A stretch of 62,369 bases of DNA from Kiritimatiellales bacterium (GTDB lineage Bacteria; Verrucomicrobiota; Kiritimatiellia; Kiritimatiellales; Pontiellaceae). Made by a program: the position numbers and the translations under genes. The DNA lies in assembly GCA_021734345.1 (NCBI GenBank), contig JAIPJC010000004.1:1-62369 (forward strand). Direction: 5' to 3'. Positions 18,063-26,991 of this stretch are shown here, one piece after another (the first letter of the stretch is position 1; each line of letters begins with the position of its first letter). The notes under the pieces were generated by a model that saw nothing but the letters and a program-made list of their open reading frames with translations, was not told the origin of the DNA and searched no databases.

Positions 18063-19703
18063 CTACGGTCCGGGCGATACAAGAAGATGATAGTATGCGC
18101 GGGAGGGATGGTTGGTTTCAATAGGCATCTGCTCCATCAGGGAATTGGAAAAAGGAACGTCCACAGAATTGGCGACATCCGTCCAGATATTTGCGACCAG
18201 ATTGGTTGAACGCTGCAACGTGTATTGCTGGTACGGTACGCCCTCCCAGAACAAAACGGTTCGATCCAAGCCTCTCGACACATCCAGGTGCAAGGCGGGT
18301 TCGTTTCCCTCGGTCACCACGTTGGCCACTGGGCGGATATAGTCCACCCCTACCGAGTGGCCATTGCCATATAACACCGGATCAAACCGGAACTGGACAA
18401 TTTCGCCGTTCCAATTCGTATTTGAACCCATATCGAAAACATATTTTTTCCAGCCACCGCCGTTGCCAACAGGCACTTGCACGGAGCGTTCACCGGAAAA
18501 GTCCGCATCCCCCAGCCTCTTCCAATACAGTTGCGCCACGCTGCCATCCACGGGATTCCCCGCATTGGCCATGGCCACCACCACTTGCGAATAGCGGCTG
18601 GCCCGCAGGCGCATTGCCGACCCGATCAACTGGGGATCGCTGCCGGGAACGGATAGAACCCATCTTCCTCCCAGAGCGCCCGGCTGGGCGAGATCCGTCA
18701 TGTTCGTAAAGCCCCATCCATCGCTCGCCCCATCAACGTTGAATTCATAGGGTTTGGCAAAGTCGAGTCCATAGGCTTGCAGATCAAAATTGCGGACCTG
18801 CATGGCGACATCGCTCAATCCGGGCACTTCCCAGCCCATGTTCATGCCGCCGATCTTGTAGTCGGCATAATTGAATGAGTTGGTCAGATATCCCAGGTTC
18901 CAAGCCGCCTGCAATCCGGCCTTGATATGCGGCAGAATATCACCTGTGATCCGCTTCCACTCCCCGACTTGCATCCCCGTGTCGCAAAACGGCGCAATGC
19001 CAATGTTGTAGATCAGCTTGCCGGTGCCCGCGTCATGCTGCACCGAGAGTCCCGGAAGAGCCGTTCGGTCATCGTACAACGCCAATCCAAACCAGTAGTA
19101 GTTGCCGTAATCCGCTGATTTCGGTTTTGTCTGGAGGTTCTGGATCGTGAAGTAGATCAGGAAATGCGCGGCGTGCAGCGACGAATTATATCCCTTAGTG
19201 TAAACATGGTTCGCATAAGGCAGACGCGCCTCGATATCGAAGACCAGTTCGTCCAGATCCGCAATCGTAGGGGCGTAGTTTTTAAACCATCCCTGCGGGT
19301 TGCCGATCCGTTGGGAGATCAAAAACGCGGGCCAGCTTTCACCGGGTTGCCGGTATACTCCGCCGTACTCGTTGATCGAATCAACTCCCAGAACCAGATC
19401 ACCATCCGCGCTGTCCAGCGGCCCCATCGCCACCGACTTGAATGCATTGCTCCACAGCAAGGAGCCGGAGCTGAGGGTAATAGGATCCGTCCCGTAAATC
19501 GACTGCTGGCTACCCCACTGCGCGAGCCGCCAGTAGGTCGAAGCATACGGTTCCTTGAACTGCAGAATCCCCTCGTCCAATCCGCCGACCGGATAAAGAA
19601 CCATCGCCCCGTCCTGGAAATGGCGGTCGGCGATCAGAGGAACCGCTCCTGTCCGAACGGCGACTAACCAAACGGCCATCAGGATGGCACATCGACTTCC
19701 CAT
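18063..19703 (-). CDS. Secreted protein of unknown function with PVC-type C-terminal domain
   Basis: A 546-residue protein with a short signal peptide (about residues 1-20). I do not recognise the main body, which is rich in Tyr, Trp and Gly and looks like beta-sandwich, with a segment near residues 340-450 (WGFTNMTD to VQFRFDPVL) that resembles a carbohydrate-binding module. The last 60 or so residues (QYTLQRSTNLV, then WTDV, then YYHLL) match a C-terminal domain seen in many Verrucomicrobia and Kiritimatiellota secreted proteins and also present at 32398 and 34188 in this window. The gene begins 8 bp after the GH65 stop, so it is probably in the same transcript. A glycan-binding or polysaccharide-lyase-like role is possible but not shown. 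Confidence 0.7.
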   Translation of the reverse strand: MGSRCAILMAVWLVAVRTGAVPLIADRHFQDGAMVLYPVGGLDEGILQFKEPYASTYWRLAQWGSQQSIYGTDPITLSSGSLLWSNAFKSVAMGPLDSADGDLVLGVDSINEYGGVYRQPGESWPAFLISQRIGNPQGWFKNYAPTIADLDELVFDIEARLPYANHVYTKGYNSSLHAAHFLIYFTIQNLQTKPKSADYGNYYWFGLALYDDRTALPGLSVQHDAGTGKLIYNIGIAPFCDTGMQVGEWKRITGDILPHIKAGLQAAWNLGYLTNSFNYADYKIGGMNMGWEVPGLSDVAMQVRNFDLQAYGLDFAKPYEFNVDGASDGWGFTNMTDLAQPGALGGRWVLSVPGSDPQLIGSAMRLRASRYSQVVVAMANAGNPVDGSVAQLYWKRLGDADFSGERSVQVPVGNGGGWKKYVFDMGSNTNWNGEIVQFRFDPVLYGNGHSVGVDYIRPVANVVTEGNEPALHLDVSRGLDRTVLFWEGVPYQQYTLQRSTNLVANIWTDVANSVDVPFSNSLMEQMPIETNHPSRAYYHLLVSPGP

Positions 19704-19711
19704 ATGTTTCT

Positions 19712-21916
19712 TCAGGCAGGGACTGCATCTTCCTCAAGCATTGATGGTAGTTCGTCAAGCGGCTCCCCGTCCACCGTGGCAACCTTCGCGCCCGAAGCCG
19801 TCACACGGACGGCCAGCGCCTCGCCCCGGAACCGGAGATTAAACTTCAGCGACGTCCAGTTTTCCGGCAGATGCGGATCAAACTTCAACTCGTCGCCATC
19901 CAGTTCCAGTCCGGCAAAGCCGTAGACCATCGCCTGCCACAGTCCGCCGAAGTTGCCGATATGGATGCCGGCAAGGGTATCCTTGTTGTAGTCGACAAAA
20001 TCGAAGTTCGACGAAAGGTCAAAGTAGTGCTTCGCGCGATCCATCAGGTCCAGCTTGGCCGCCACCAGCGCGTGGATGGAGGGGCTGAGCGAAGAGCCGT
20101 GCTGGATGAACCGTTCGTAGTAGTCCCAGTTTGCCTGCAAATGTTTCCTGCGGAACTGTTCCGGCATCAGCGTCAGCAGCAGAACCACATCCGGCTGCTT
20201 CAGCCCTTTGCATTCATGGTACTCCGCACCCGGGCCGCCCCAATCGCCGCCGGTCACATCCCAGGTATCCTTCAAATCGTAGAAGCCATCGCATTGCGGA
20301 ATCAGTCCGGTTTTCCCGTCCACCGGGCAGTACATCTTTTCCGCGATCTCCAGCCAGCGCGCCGCTTCTTGCGGATCCTCGCAAAACACTGCGGCGCGGC
20401 GCAGTACATACGCCGTCAGATAATTGGTGTAGGCGTTGTTGTTGGTCAGCGGATGGTATTCATCCGGACCGCCGACGCCGTGGATTTCGTAACGGTCTTC
20501 GGCTTCATTCAAGACAACTCGTTCCACCATGTAGCGGGCACACTCCGCGACCATGGCCTTGCCTTCGGTTTCCAACCAGTGGAAATCCCCGCTGATATCG
20601 GCATAGCGCAGTGCGCAGTAGGCCACGTCCGCCGTCACATGGATCTGCGTACGGCTGCACGTGATCGCGATCGGCGCATGCTCGAACCCTTCGATCGAAC
20701 TCTGCCACGGATAGCGGGCTCCCTTGCGCCCTTCGGACTCGGCATAGGCGCGCGCCGCATCCAGGATCCGGCGACGATAGCGCACATGCGCCCCACCCCA
20801 TTCGGGAAACACCCATTGATAGAACGGCGCAAGATTGATGTCCGTATCCCAGAACACATGCCCGCTGTACCCTTGCCCCGTCAGCGCCTTGGCCCCGATG
20901 CTTACACGCGGGTCGGCCTGCGGCGAAGCGATGATCAAATGGAAGATTGCATAGCGAAGTTTGCTTTGCGCTTCGGGATCGCCCTCGATCTCTATATCCG
21001 CCTGCTCCCACAGGGAGGCCCAAACCTTGGAACTTTTTTCCAGGCATGCTGCAAATCCGGCATTGGCGCTACGCGAGGCCAGCTCCACCGCATCCGCCGC
21101 GGGATTTCCATCCTGCGTCGAATAGACCGTGCTGAATTTTTCCAGCGCCAGAGTTTCACCCTGTTGCGCTTCGACGACAGCCACCTTCTTATAGCGCCGC
21201 AGTTTCGTTTCACTTTCCCAAGGGCTGGAACAGCCCTGCAACCGGTTTTCCATGCACTGGAAAACCATCGCCCCACCAACGACGTCCGACTTCAATAGCA
21301 ACCCGGTTGCAAAATCCTTTTCAACCGATTCGACGTATTCAATGTTCAGCGAAGCGTCGATACCGCTCTCGACTTTTACTTCGCCCGACCAGTTTTCCGG
21401 CGTGATGCAGATTTCCTGCGCGATCAAATGCCGCTGCGCCATGCTGCAAAAACGGCGAAAGCGAAGCGACGTGATGTTTCCTTTCCCGTCATCCCAGCGC
21501 ACCGTGCGGACCAGCGTGCCCGTCTTCAAATCGAGCGTGCGCTTGTATTCGAGCAGCTGGCCATCCCACATCCGGAACGGTTCGCCATCGAGCCAGATTT
21601 TTACAAACAGCGGATCGGGAAGATTCTGGATGAGATGGATTTCCTCCGGGGTCGGCATCAGCTCTTCGTTGAAAATATATTTTTTGCGGCAGAAGGTATC
21701 GGCAATGCAGAATTGCCGTTCCACCGACGTGCGGAACACGCCGGCCGCATAGAGGCCCTGCACTTCCTTGGTGCCCAGTTCCTCGTAGCTGCCGCGCAGT
21801 CCCATCAGCCCGTTGCCAATGCAGAACTGGGTTCCGCCTATCCGCTCCTTGGCCGGATGATACGCCGTTTCGGTCATCAACCACCCATTTGTAAAAATTC
21901 CGGTTTCTTTTCCCAT
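19712..21916 (-). CDS. GH65 family glycoside phosphorylase
   Basis: A 734-residue GH65 enzyme (maltose, kojibiose or trehalose phosphorylase type). The start at 21916 (MGKETGIFTNG) has AAGGA seven bases upstream. The N-terminal sandwich domain begins at ETAYHPAKE and IGNGLMGLRG. The (alpha/alpha)6 barrel contains VFWDTDINLAPF and GGPDEYHPLTNNNAYTN, the latter holding the probable general-acid Glu, and EYHECKGLKQPDVV with the phosphate-side residues. No signal peptide, so it acts in the cytoplasm, cleaving an alpha-glucoside with phosphate to give a sugar 1-phosphate. It is the first gene of its transcript, downstream of the AraC/XylR-type regulator, with a direct-repeat operator candidate in between. 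Linkage specificity cannot be told from sequence by eye. Confidence 0.92.
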   Translation of the reverse strand: MGKETGIFTNGWLMTETAYHPAKERIGGTQFCIGNGLMGLRGSYEELGTKEVQGLYAAGVFRTSVERQFCIADTFCRKKYIFNEELMPTPEEIHLIQNLPDPLFVKIWLDGEPFRMWDGQLLEYKRTLDLKTGTLVRTVRWDDGKGNITSLRFRRFCSMAQRHLIAQEICITPENWSGEVKVESGIDASLNIEYVESVEKDFATGLLLKSDVVGGAMVFQCMENRLQGCSSPWESETKLRRYKKVAVVEAQQGETLALEKFSTVYSTQDGNPAADAVELASRSANAGFAACLEKSSKVWASLWEQADIEIEGDPEAQSKLRYAIFHLIIASPQADPRVSIGAKALTGQGYSGHVFWDTDINLAPFYQWVFPEWGGAHVRYRRRILDAARAYAESEGRKGARYPWQSSIEGFEHAPIAITCSRTQIHVTADVAYCALRYADISGDFHWLETEGKAMVAECARYMVERVVLNEAEDRYEIHGVGGPDEYHPLTNNNAYTNYLTAYVLRRAAVFCEDPQEAARWLEIAEKMYCPVDGKTGLIPQCDGFYDLKDTWDVTGGDWGGPGAEYHECKGLKQPDVVLLLTLMPEQFRRKHLQANWDYYERFIQHGSSLSPSIHALVAAKLDLMDRAKHYFDLSSNFDFVDYNKDTLAGIHIGNFGGLWQAMVYGFAGLELDGDELKFDPHLPENWTSLKFNLRFRGEALAVRVTASGAKVATVDGEPLDELPSMLEEDAVPA

Positions 21917-21974
21917 TCCTGGTTCCTTCATCTCAATTCGGTTCGACAATGGATCAAACACGCGAGCTTCTGAA

Positions 21975-22006
21975 TAATGATACCCGTATTTGAATTAATG
22001 ATATCC
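21975..22006 (-). promoter_or_regulatory. Candidate AraC/XylR operator: two TAATGATA half-sites 21 bp apart
   Basis: TAATGATACCC at 21975 and TAATGATATCC at 21996 (plus-strand reading) are direct repeats with ten of eleven bases alike and an offset of 21 bp. They lie in the short gap between the regulator gene and the GH65 gene, with the proximal edge 59 nt upstream of the GH65 ATG. Position and periodicity match the sulfatase-operon element at 13136-13164 (TAATGAAA twice). The likely binder is the adjacent AraC/XylR-type protein. Confidence 0.55.
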
Positions 22007-22013
22007 AACAAGG

Positions 22014-23189
22014 CTATTGCTCGTGCACGGACGATGGCGCCTTGACTTCCTTCCGGAAAACCGAAGGCGATTGGCCGGTCAGCTCCTTGAACACCGTACT
22101 CAGGCGAATGTCGCTGCTGAATCCGCACGTGTCCGCGATCTCACTGATCGAAAGATTGGAGTCGGCCAAAAGCTGACGGGCCCGGCGTACCCTTTGCCGA
22201 CGGATCTCGACCAGCGGCGTGCGGCCCAGTTCCGTGCGGAATTTCCGTTCGAGCAACGTACGCGACACAAAAACCTGCTTCAGGATATCTTCGACCTTCA
22301 TCGGCTCGGCAATGTGGTCTTGAATATACTGGAGGGCCTTCGCCACCACCGGATCCTTCACATGCATCACATCGCTCGACTGCCGGCTGACCAGTCCGGA
22401 AGGTTGCAGGAACAACTTTTGCTCCGGCAAACGTTGTCCATTCAGAATGGAATCGAGCATTTTGGCGGCATCGTATCCCACCCGCTCGATCGGAGTCCGG
22501 ATGCTGGACATGGGCGGATTGGAAATATTGCAGAGCAGCTCGTCGTTGCCGACCCCCATGACCGCCACTTCTTCCGGCACCCGGAAATCGTGCTGTCGGC
22601 AAAACTGGATGAATTGGAACCCCTCCCAGTCGTCGCAGGCGAATACCGCCACCGGCTTGGGCAATTCTTCCAGCCACTTGGCCTTGCGGCGGTCTATGCT
22701 CATCCGCTTTTTTTTATCCATTCCATAGATGTTGGTCGGATAAAGCATCGTTGAACATTTAAAACCGCGCTCCTCCAACGCATACTCGAACGCGTCGGCC
22801 CGCTGCCGGGAAAATTCATGTTGAATGTTCCCGATGAATGCAAAATTGCCAAACTTGCGGTTGAGATAATATTCCGCCGCCATCCGCCCCACGGCATCTT
22901 CATCCAACGTCACAAACCGGACATCCAGCGCGTCCGGTTGCACCAGAACCGACACCCATGGGCGTTTGTAGTGGTAGTGCGAGGTTCCCCATTCACTATC
23001 CAGCAGCCCGGAGATGATCCCGTCGGGATTCCACTGCTGGATGTCTTCCTCCAACACCGGCGAATCCGACTGGATGAGATGGAGCACCCACTCGGGATGC
23101 TCATGGACGAACTTCGAAACGCCCAGCAGGATATTCCGTCCGTAGCCATGCCACGGGACAACCACCGCAACCTTTTTTGACTTTCCCAT
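22014..23189 (-). CDS. AraC/XylR-type transcriptional regulator
   Basis: A 391-residue regulator. The N-terminal two thirds are a LacI/periplasmic-binding-protein-like sensor (VAVVVPWHGYGRNILLG, VFACDDWEGFQ, VGNDELLCN), and the last 100 residues are an AraC helix-turn-helix pair (VSRTLLERKFRTELGRTP, then ISEIADTCGFSS). This is the architecture of E. coli XylR. The second ATG at 23189 was chosen because similarity starts there; one at 23219 is also open. It probably activates the GH65 operon and perhaps the sulfatase operon through the 21-bp-spaced direct repeats. Its inducer should be a monosaccharide or small glycan product. A copy of the 29-bp repeated element lies directly upstream. Confidence 0.9.
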   Translation of the reverse strand: MGKSKKVAVVVPWHGYGRNILLGVSKFVHEHPEWVLHLIQSDSPVLEEDIQQWNPDGIISGLLDSEWGTSHYHYKRPWVSVLVQPDALDVRFVTLDEDAVGRMAAEYYLNRKFGNFAFIGNIQHEFSRQRADAFEYALEERGFKCSTMLYPTNIYGMDKKKRMSIDRRKAKWLEELPKPVAVFACDDWEGFQFIQFCRQHDFRVPEEVAVMGVGNDELLCNISNPPMSSIRTPIERVGYDAAKMLDSILNGQRLPEQKLFLQPSGLVSRQSSDVMHVKDPVVAKALQYIQDHIAEPMKVEDILKQVFVSRTLLERKFRTELGRTPLVEIRRQRVRRARQLLADSNLSISEIADTCGFSSDIRLSTVFKELTGQSPSVFRKEVKAPSSVHEQ

Positions 23190-23241
23190 GACCCAGACCC
23201 ATACACCAAGGCCATCCACGCCGCAATTGGAAAACGGAAAC

Positions 23242-23284
23242 CATTAACTTAAATACTCAAATAAACATGGTCGGAGGCAACCAT
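23242..23284 (+). promoter_or_regulatory. Repeated cis-element, copy 1 (upstream of AraC/XylR-type regulator)
   Basis: A 29-bp block from CATTA (23242) to ATGG (ending 23270) recurs at 26992 and 32294 with the same 25-bp CATTA-to-ATGG distance. The core at 23247-23262 (ACTTAAATACTCAAAT) is a 16-bp imperfect palindrome in purine/pyrimidine terms. In this copy and the next, ATGG is followed ten bases later by CCAT, extending similarity to 43 bp. It lies between the regulator start and the MFS stop. The probable binder is the GntR/LacI chimera encoded at 25868. Confidence 0.5.
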
Positions 23285-23344
23285 ATCAGAAGTGCCTTTT
23301 CGCAGGATTCCTCCCGGTTGTGTCGTTGCCGAGCCTTCCCCTAT

Positions 23345-24673
23345 TTATTCGATTTCCAACCTTTTCTGCATCTCTTCCAACGAAATGCCCTTTGTTTCCG
23401 GCACGAAGAATTTCACCCAAAGGAGCTGGAGGCACATCATGAAGCAGAAGAACGCAAAAATGGTTCCGGGGGAAAAGGCTTCCGCCATTTTAGGGAAAAA
23501 GAGCGTCAGCAGTGCGGCAAAGATCCAATGCGTGAAACTGCCGAGCGACTGGCCTGCCGCACGGTTGCGGTTCGGGAAGATTTCGGAGATGAAAACCCAA
23601 ATCACGGCACCTTGACCGATCGCATGCGCGGCGATGAAGGCAAAAATACAGGCGGGCACAATGGCAAAGTGTTCGGCATGGAACGCCCAGGCGCAAAGAC
23701 CGAGCGATCCGATATAGCCGAAAGAGCCGATGTAGAGCAATGTGCGGCGACCCAACCGGTCGATAAGCCACAGTCCGACAAAGGTAAAGGCCAGGTTGGT
23801 CACGCCAATGCCGATGGATTGCAGCAGCGCGGCCGACTCTTCGAGTCCGGTCATTTTAAAGATGCGCGGCGCGAAGTATAGAATGGCGTTGATCCCGGAG
23901 AGCTGGTTGAAGAAAGCGATCAGGACCGCCAGCGAGATCGGTCTCATCAAACGCGGGATAAAGAATTTTTCGGCATGCTCCACCTTGGTGACCGATGCGG
24001 CGACCTCGTCAGCCAGTGCGTTCAACTCCGCATCGGTCGCGTCAGGCATGATACGTCGGAAAACATCGATGCCGCCTGCACGATCGCCTCCATGGGTGAT
24101 CAGCCAGCGCGGGCTTTCTGGCAGACGGAAGCACAGCAGCGCATAGACCAGTGCCGGGAATGCTTCAACCCCCAGCATCCAGCGCCAGGCGTTGTCGCCG
24201 ATTCCAGCCAGCAGCGCATTGGAGAGGAAGGCGATCAGAATACCGAACACAATGTTGAACTGGAACATGCCGGCCAGCTTGCCGCGATCCTTTGCCGGCG
24301 CGATTTCAGAGATGTAGAGCGGTGCCGCCACCGTCGAGATACCCACGCCGATCCCGCCGATGAAGCGGGCGATCATGAAGGAATAGACTTCCGGCGCGTA
24401 GGCCGAACCGACAGCCGACACAAAGTACAGAATACCGATCGAAAGCAGGGTTTTACGGCGACCTAGGCGCTCCGTTGGCCAGCCACCAGCCAGCGATCCG
24501 ACCACCGTACCCCACAGCGCCATGCTGATCGCCAGCCCGTGTACTGTGGCGTTGAGCCCCCACAACGCCTGGATGGTTTGCTCCGCCCCGGAAATCACCA
24601 CCGTGTCAAACCCGAACAGGAATCCGGCCAGCGCCGAGGTCAGCGCCCAGAAAAACAGTTTTTTGTTATGCAT
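23345..24673 (-). CDS. MFS sugar porter (sugar:proton symporter family)
   Basis: A 442-residue, 12-helix transporter of the sugar porter family. The start at 24673 (MHNKKLFFWAL) has GGAG six bases upstream and overlaps the stop of the sugar kinase by 8 bp; the open frame runs further 5' inside the kinase gene. Family signatures are clear: GFLFGFDTVVISG in helix 1, GRRKTLL between helices 2 and 3, RFIGGIGVG in helix 4, PESPRWL after helix 6, DRLGRRTLLY between helices 8 and 9, and PETKG near the C-terminus. It should import a monosaccharide or small oligosaccharide released outside. Overlap with the kinase gene implies linked import and phosphorylation. Confidence 0.93.
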   Translation of the reverse strand: MHNKKLFFWALTSALAGFLFGFDTVVISGAEQTIQALWGLNATVHGLAISMALWGTVVGSLAGGWPTERLGRRKTLLSIGILYFVSAVGSAYAPEVYSFMIARFIGGIGVGISTVAAPLYISEIAPAKDRGKLAGMFQFNIVFGILIAFLSNALLAGIGDNAWRWMLGVEAFPALVYALLCFRLPESPRWLITHGGDRAGGIDVFRRIMPDATDAELNALADEVAASVTKVEHAEKFFIPRLMRPISLAVLIAFFNQLSGINAILYFAPRIFKMTGLEESAALLQSIGIGVTNLAFTFVGLWLIDRLGRRTLLYIGSFGYIGSLGLCAWAFHAEHFAIVPACIFAFIAAHAIGQGAVIWVFISEIFPNRNRAAGQSLGSFTHWIFAALLTLFFPKMAEAFSPGTIFAFFCFMMCLQLLWVKFFVPETKGISLEEMQKRLEIE

Positions 24674-25553
24674 ATATTGCTCCATTGATGATTTCTTCCG
24701 GCAGTGCCGGAGTCGCCCCTTTTTGCGAACAGACAAACGTCGCGATCCGGTTGGCGGATTCATTGATCCGGTCAAGCGGCCACCCACGCAGCAATCCCAT
24801 GCAGAGCGATGCCGTGAACGAATCCCCCGCCCCGACCGTGTCCACAACTTCTCCGTCGAGCCCTCCATGATCCGAAACCTCATCCCGCGACAACAGCAGA
24901 CTTCCCTCCGCTCCCCGGGTATAGGCGATCAATCTCAGTTCAAAGTGTCTGATCATTTGTAGTAGTTGACTTTCAACACTTCCGGAGAGACTGAAGAGAT
25001 CTGCCAAAACCGGTAGCTCTTCATCGCTGACTTTCAAAATGCTGGCCAGTTCCAGCGACGACTGAATCAACACCTTGGAGTAGAAATCCTGCCGTAGATT
25101 GATGTCGAAAATTTTCAGTGCGGCGGACGGACAAGTCCGTACAAAGGACTGAATGGTCTGGCGCGACGATTCGTTGCGCTGCCCCAAGGTTCCGAAACAA
25201 ACCGCGTCGGTCGTTGCGGCTAGCCGGGAAAGCTGCGGGGTAAACGCCAGATGGTCCCAAGCCGAGTCCTTGCGGATTTCATAGGAGGGTTTCCCTGAAT
25301 CCAGGGTCACCTCCACCGTGCCGGTCGGAAAGACCCGGCTCTCCTGCAAACAGGATGTATCCATTCCCGCAGCCGTTGCCGCAGCCTTGATCTCCCGCCC
25401 CAGTTCATCGGTTCCGATGCAACTGGCAATGGCGGCCGAGGCGGACAGCTGCCCGCAATGGAACGCATAGTTGTACGGCGCTCCTCCCAGCCTTCTATGA
25501 GAGGGGAAAACATCCCATACCACCTCACCGATTCCGATTACTTGAAATGACAA
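24666..25553 (-). CDS. PfkB-family sugar kinase (fructokinase-like)
   Basis: A 295-residue ribokinase/PfkB kinase that would phosphorylate an incoming sugar with ATP. The start is taken as TTG at 25553 because GGAG lies six bases upstream and the fold begins at once (QVIGIGEVVWD); no ATG is available near it. GGAPYNYAFH is the substrate-binding segment and DTVGAGDSFTASL the anion-hole and catalytic-base Asp signature. It resembles fructokinases, but the family is broad. It is the first gene of the kinase-porter pair and is divergent from the GntR/LacI regulator, sharing an AT-rich intergenic region. Confidence 0.88.
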   Translation of the reverse strand: MSFQVIGIGEVVWDVFPSHRRLGGAPYNYAFHCGQLSASAAIASCIGTDELGREIKAAATAAGMDTSCLQESRVFPTGTVEVTLDSGKPSYEIRKDSAWDHLAFTPQLSRLAATTDAVCFGTLGQRNESSRQTIQSFVRTCPSAALKIFDINLRQDFYSKVLIQSSLELASILKVSDEELPVLADLFSLSGSVESQLLQMIRHFELRLIAYTRGAEGSLLLSRDEVSDHGGLDGEVVDTVGAGDSFTASLCMGLLRGWPLDRINESANRIATFVCSQKGATPALPEEIINGAIYA

Positions 25554-25867
25554 TGCGAGCTCCAATCACCACACGTGAAATCACTCCCGGATGGGTACCG
25601 TTGATCCGGGATTTACTTGAAGGCCTCCTTTGCTTGTCCCTAACGGTGACAATCCCTGAAGCCATTAACAATCCAAGCCTAACCTGAACTCGCTTATAGT
25701 TGGCAGATTCCAGTCCGTAAAGCTGTTTTTTCAACTGACTGCCAATATTTAATGACATTTTGCTTACATTTATATATCCAATATAAATTCAAATATATTC
25801 ACATTTCGGCTTTAAATCCTTTTATTATATATTACATTTAATTTCCATTTATGACGGGGTTCTACCT
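25554..25867. promoter_or_regulatory. Divergent intergenic promoter region with palindrome
   Basis: This 314-bp gap separates the divergent sugar kinase and GntR/LacI regulator genes. The part from about 25740 to 25850 is strikingly AT-rich and contains a perfect inverted repeat, ATTTATAT (25768-25775) and ATATAAAT (25781-25788) with a 5-bp spacer, a candidate autoregulatory site. Several A/T-only hexamers could serve as -10 boxes, but no convincing -35/-10 pair was found. A 77-codon minus-strand frame here is not supported as a gene. Confidence 0.45.
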
Positions 25868-26959
25868 ATGAAAAAAAATTCCTTCAAAACAATCCATGAT
25901 GAACTTTTGAAGCGAATTCAGCGCGGCGACTACCGCACCGGCGAACTGCTACCGACCGATTTGCAGCTCGCAGCGGAATTCGGCGTGTCCCGCCCTACGA
26001 TTGCCCGGGCTTTTTCAATGTTGGTGAACGACGGCTTGGTTGGTCGCAAAGCCGGATACGGAACCTTCATTACACGAGTACCTCGCAGCTTCCATTGGAA
26101 TGTTGGACTGATTATTCCTGGCCTGGGAGAGACCGAAATATTCGAACCGATCTGCTCGAAAATCGCGGAATGCTTCGACCGCGAAGATGTTAAATTTCAT
26201 TGGACGTCCTCATCCGGAACACACGCCAGCAAAAGGGAAACGGCGTTGCAGTTGTGCCGCAGTTGCATCGAGCAGAAGCTGGACGGAGTTTTCTTTACCC
26301 CGATGGAACATGAGGAAGACGCGGAGACAACCAACCGGCAGATTCTCCGGCAGCTCAACGATGCCCATATCCAAACCGTCCTGCTCGACCGGGATGTTCT
26401 TCCCTGGCCCCAACAGACCCCGCAGGATCTGGTTGGAATTGACAATATCCAGGCCGGATTCGTCGTCGCCCGGCACCTGATCGACGCCGGCTGCAAAACC
26501 TTTCTTTTCATTACCGCGCCGGTTCCGGCGACCACCGTCAAGCTGCGCATCATGGGTTGCCGGGAAGCGCTGCTCCAGTCCAGCTTTTCTCCGGACAGCC
26601 TCCGGATTCTGGAAACCGATATTTCAAACCCAGGAAGCGTTGCCGATACCATTCGACGCATACAGCCCGATGCGCTTGTTTGCGCAAACGACGCCACCGC
26701 TGCATCCTTGATGCGCAGCCTGATCGATAAGGGAACCGCCATTCCGGAGCAGTTGCAAATTTCCGCCTTCGACGATGTCCGCTATGCCTCTCTCCTCAGT
26801 GTTCCGCTGACCACCTATCGCCAGCCCTGCGACGAAATCGGAACGACCGCCGCCGCAACCATGCTTGAACGACTAAAGAACCCCTCCCGGTCGCCCCGGC
26901 GCATTTCCTTGAAAGGAGAACTCATCGTCCGCCAGTCAACCAAAGAGGCCGTGCAATAA
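25868..26959 (+). CDS. GntR/LacI chimeric transcriptional regulator (AraR-like)
   Basis: A 363-residue regulator. Residues 1-75 are a GntR winged helix (LLPTDLQLAAEFGVSRPTIA, a typical recognition-helix region), and from about residue 80 a LacI-type sensor domain follows (VGLIIPGL, DGVFFTPME, LDRDVLPW, ISAFDDVRYASLLSVPLTTY). This is the domain order of B. subtilis AraR, a sugar-released repressor whose operators are 16-bp palindromes. It is transcribed divergently from the sugar kinase and is followed by the GH78 gene. Its likely targets are the three copies of the repeated element with the 16-bp core, one of which sits just after this gene. Effector unknown; rhamnose or a derivative would fit the GH78 neighbour. 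Confidence 0.9.
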   Translation: MKKNSFKTIHDELLKRIQRGDYRTGELLPTDLQLAAEFGVSRPTIARAFSMLVNDGLVGRKAGYGTFITRVPRSFHWNVGLIIPGLGETEIFEPICSKIAECFDREDVKFHWTSSSGTHASKRETALQLCRSCIEQKLDGVFFTPMEHEEDAETTNRQILRQLNDAHIQTVLLDRDVLPWPQQTPQDLVGIDNIQAGFVVARHLIDAGCKTFLFITAPVPATTVKLRIMGCREALLQSSFSPDSLRILETDISNPGSVADTIRRIQPDALVCANDATAASLMRSLIDKGTAIPEQLQISAFDDVRYASLLSVPLTTYRQPCDEIGTTAAATMLERLKNPSRSPRRISLKGELIVRQSTKEAVQ

Positions 26960-26991
26960 CTGTCGGGAGAAAACGCCACACTGCCGAGATT

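Noticed and set aside
19871-21298. 475-codon plus-strand frame opposite GH65
   Set aside because: Shadow of a well-conserved enzyme; composition is not protein-like.
25525-25758. 77-codon minus-strand frame between sugar kinase and GntR/LacI regulator
   Set aside because: Overlaps the kinase start, has no ribosome site and sits in a promoter region.
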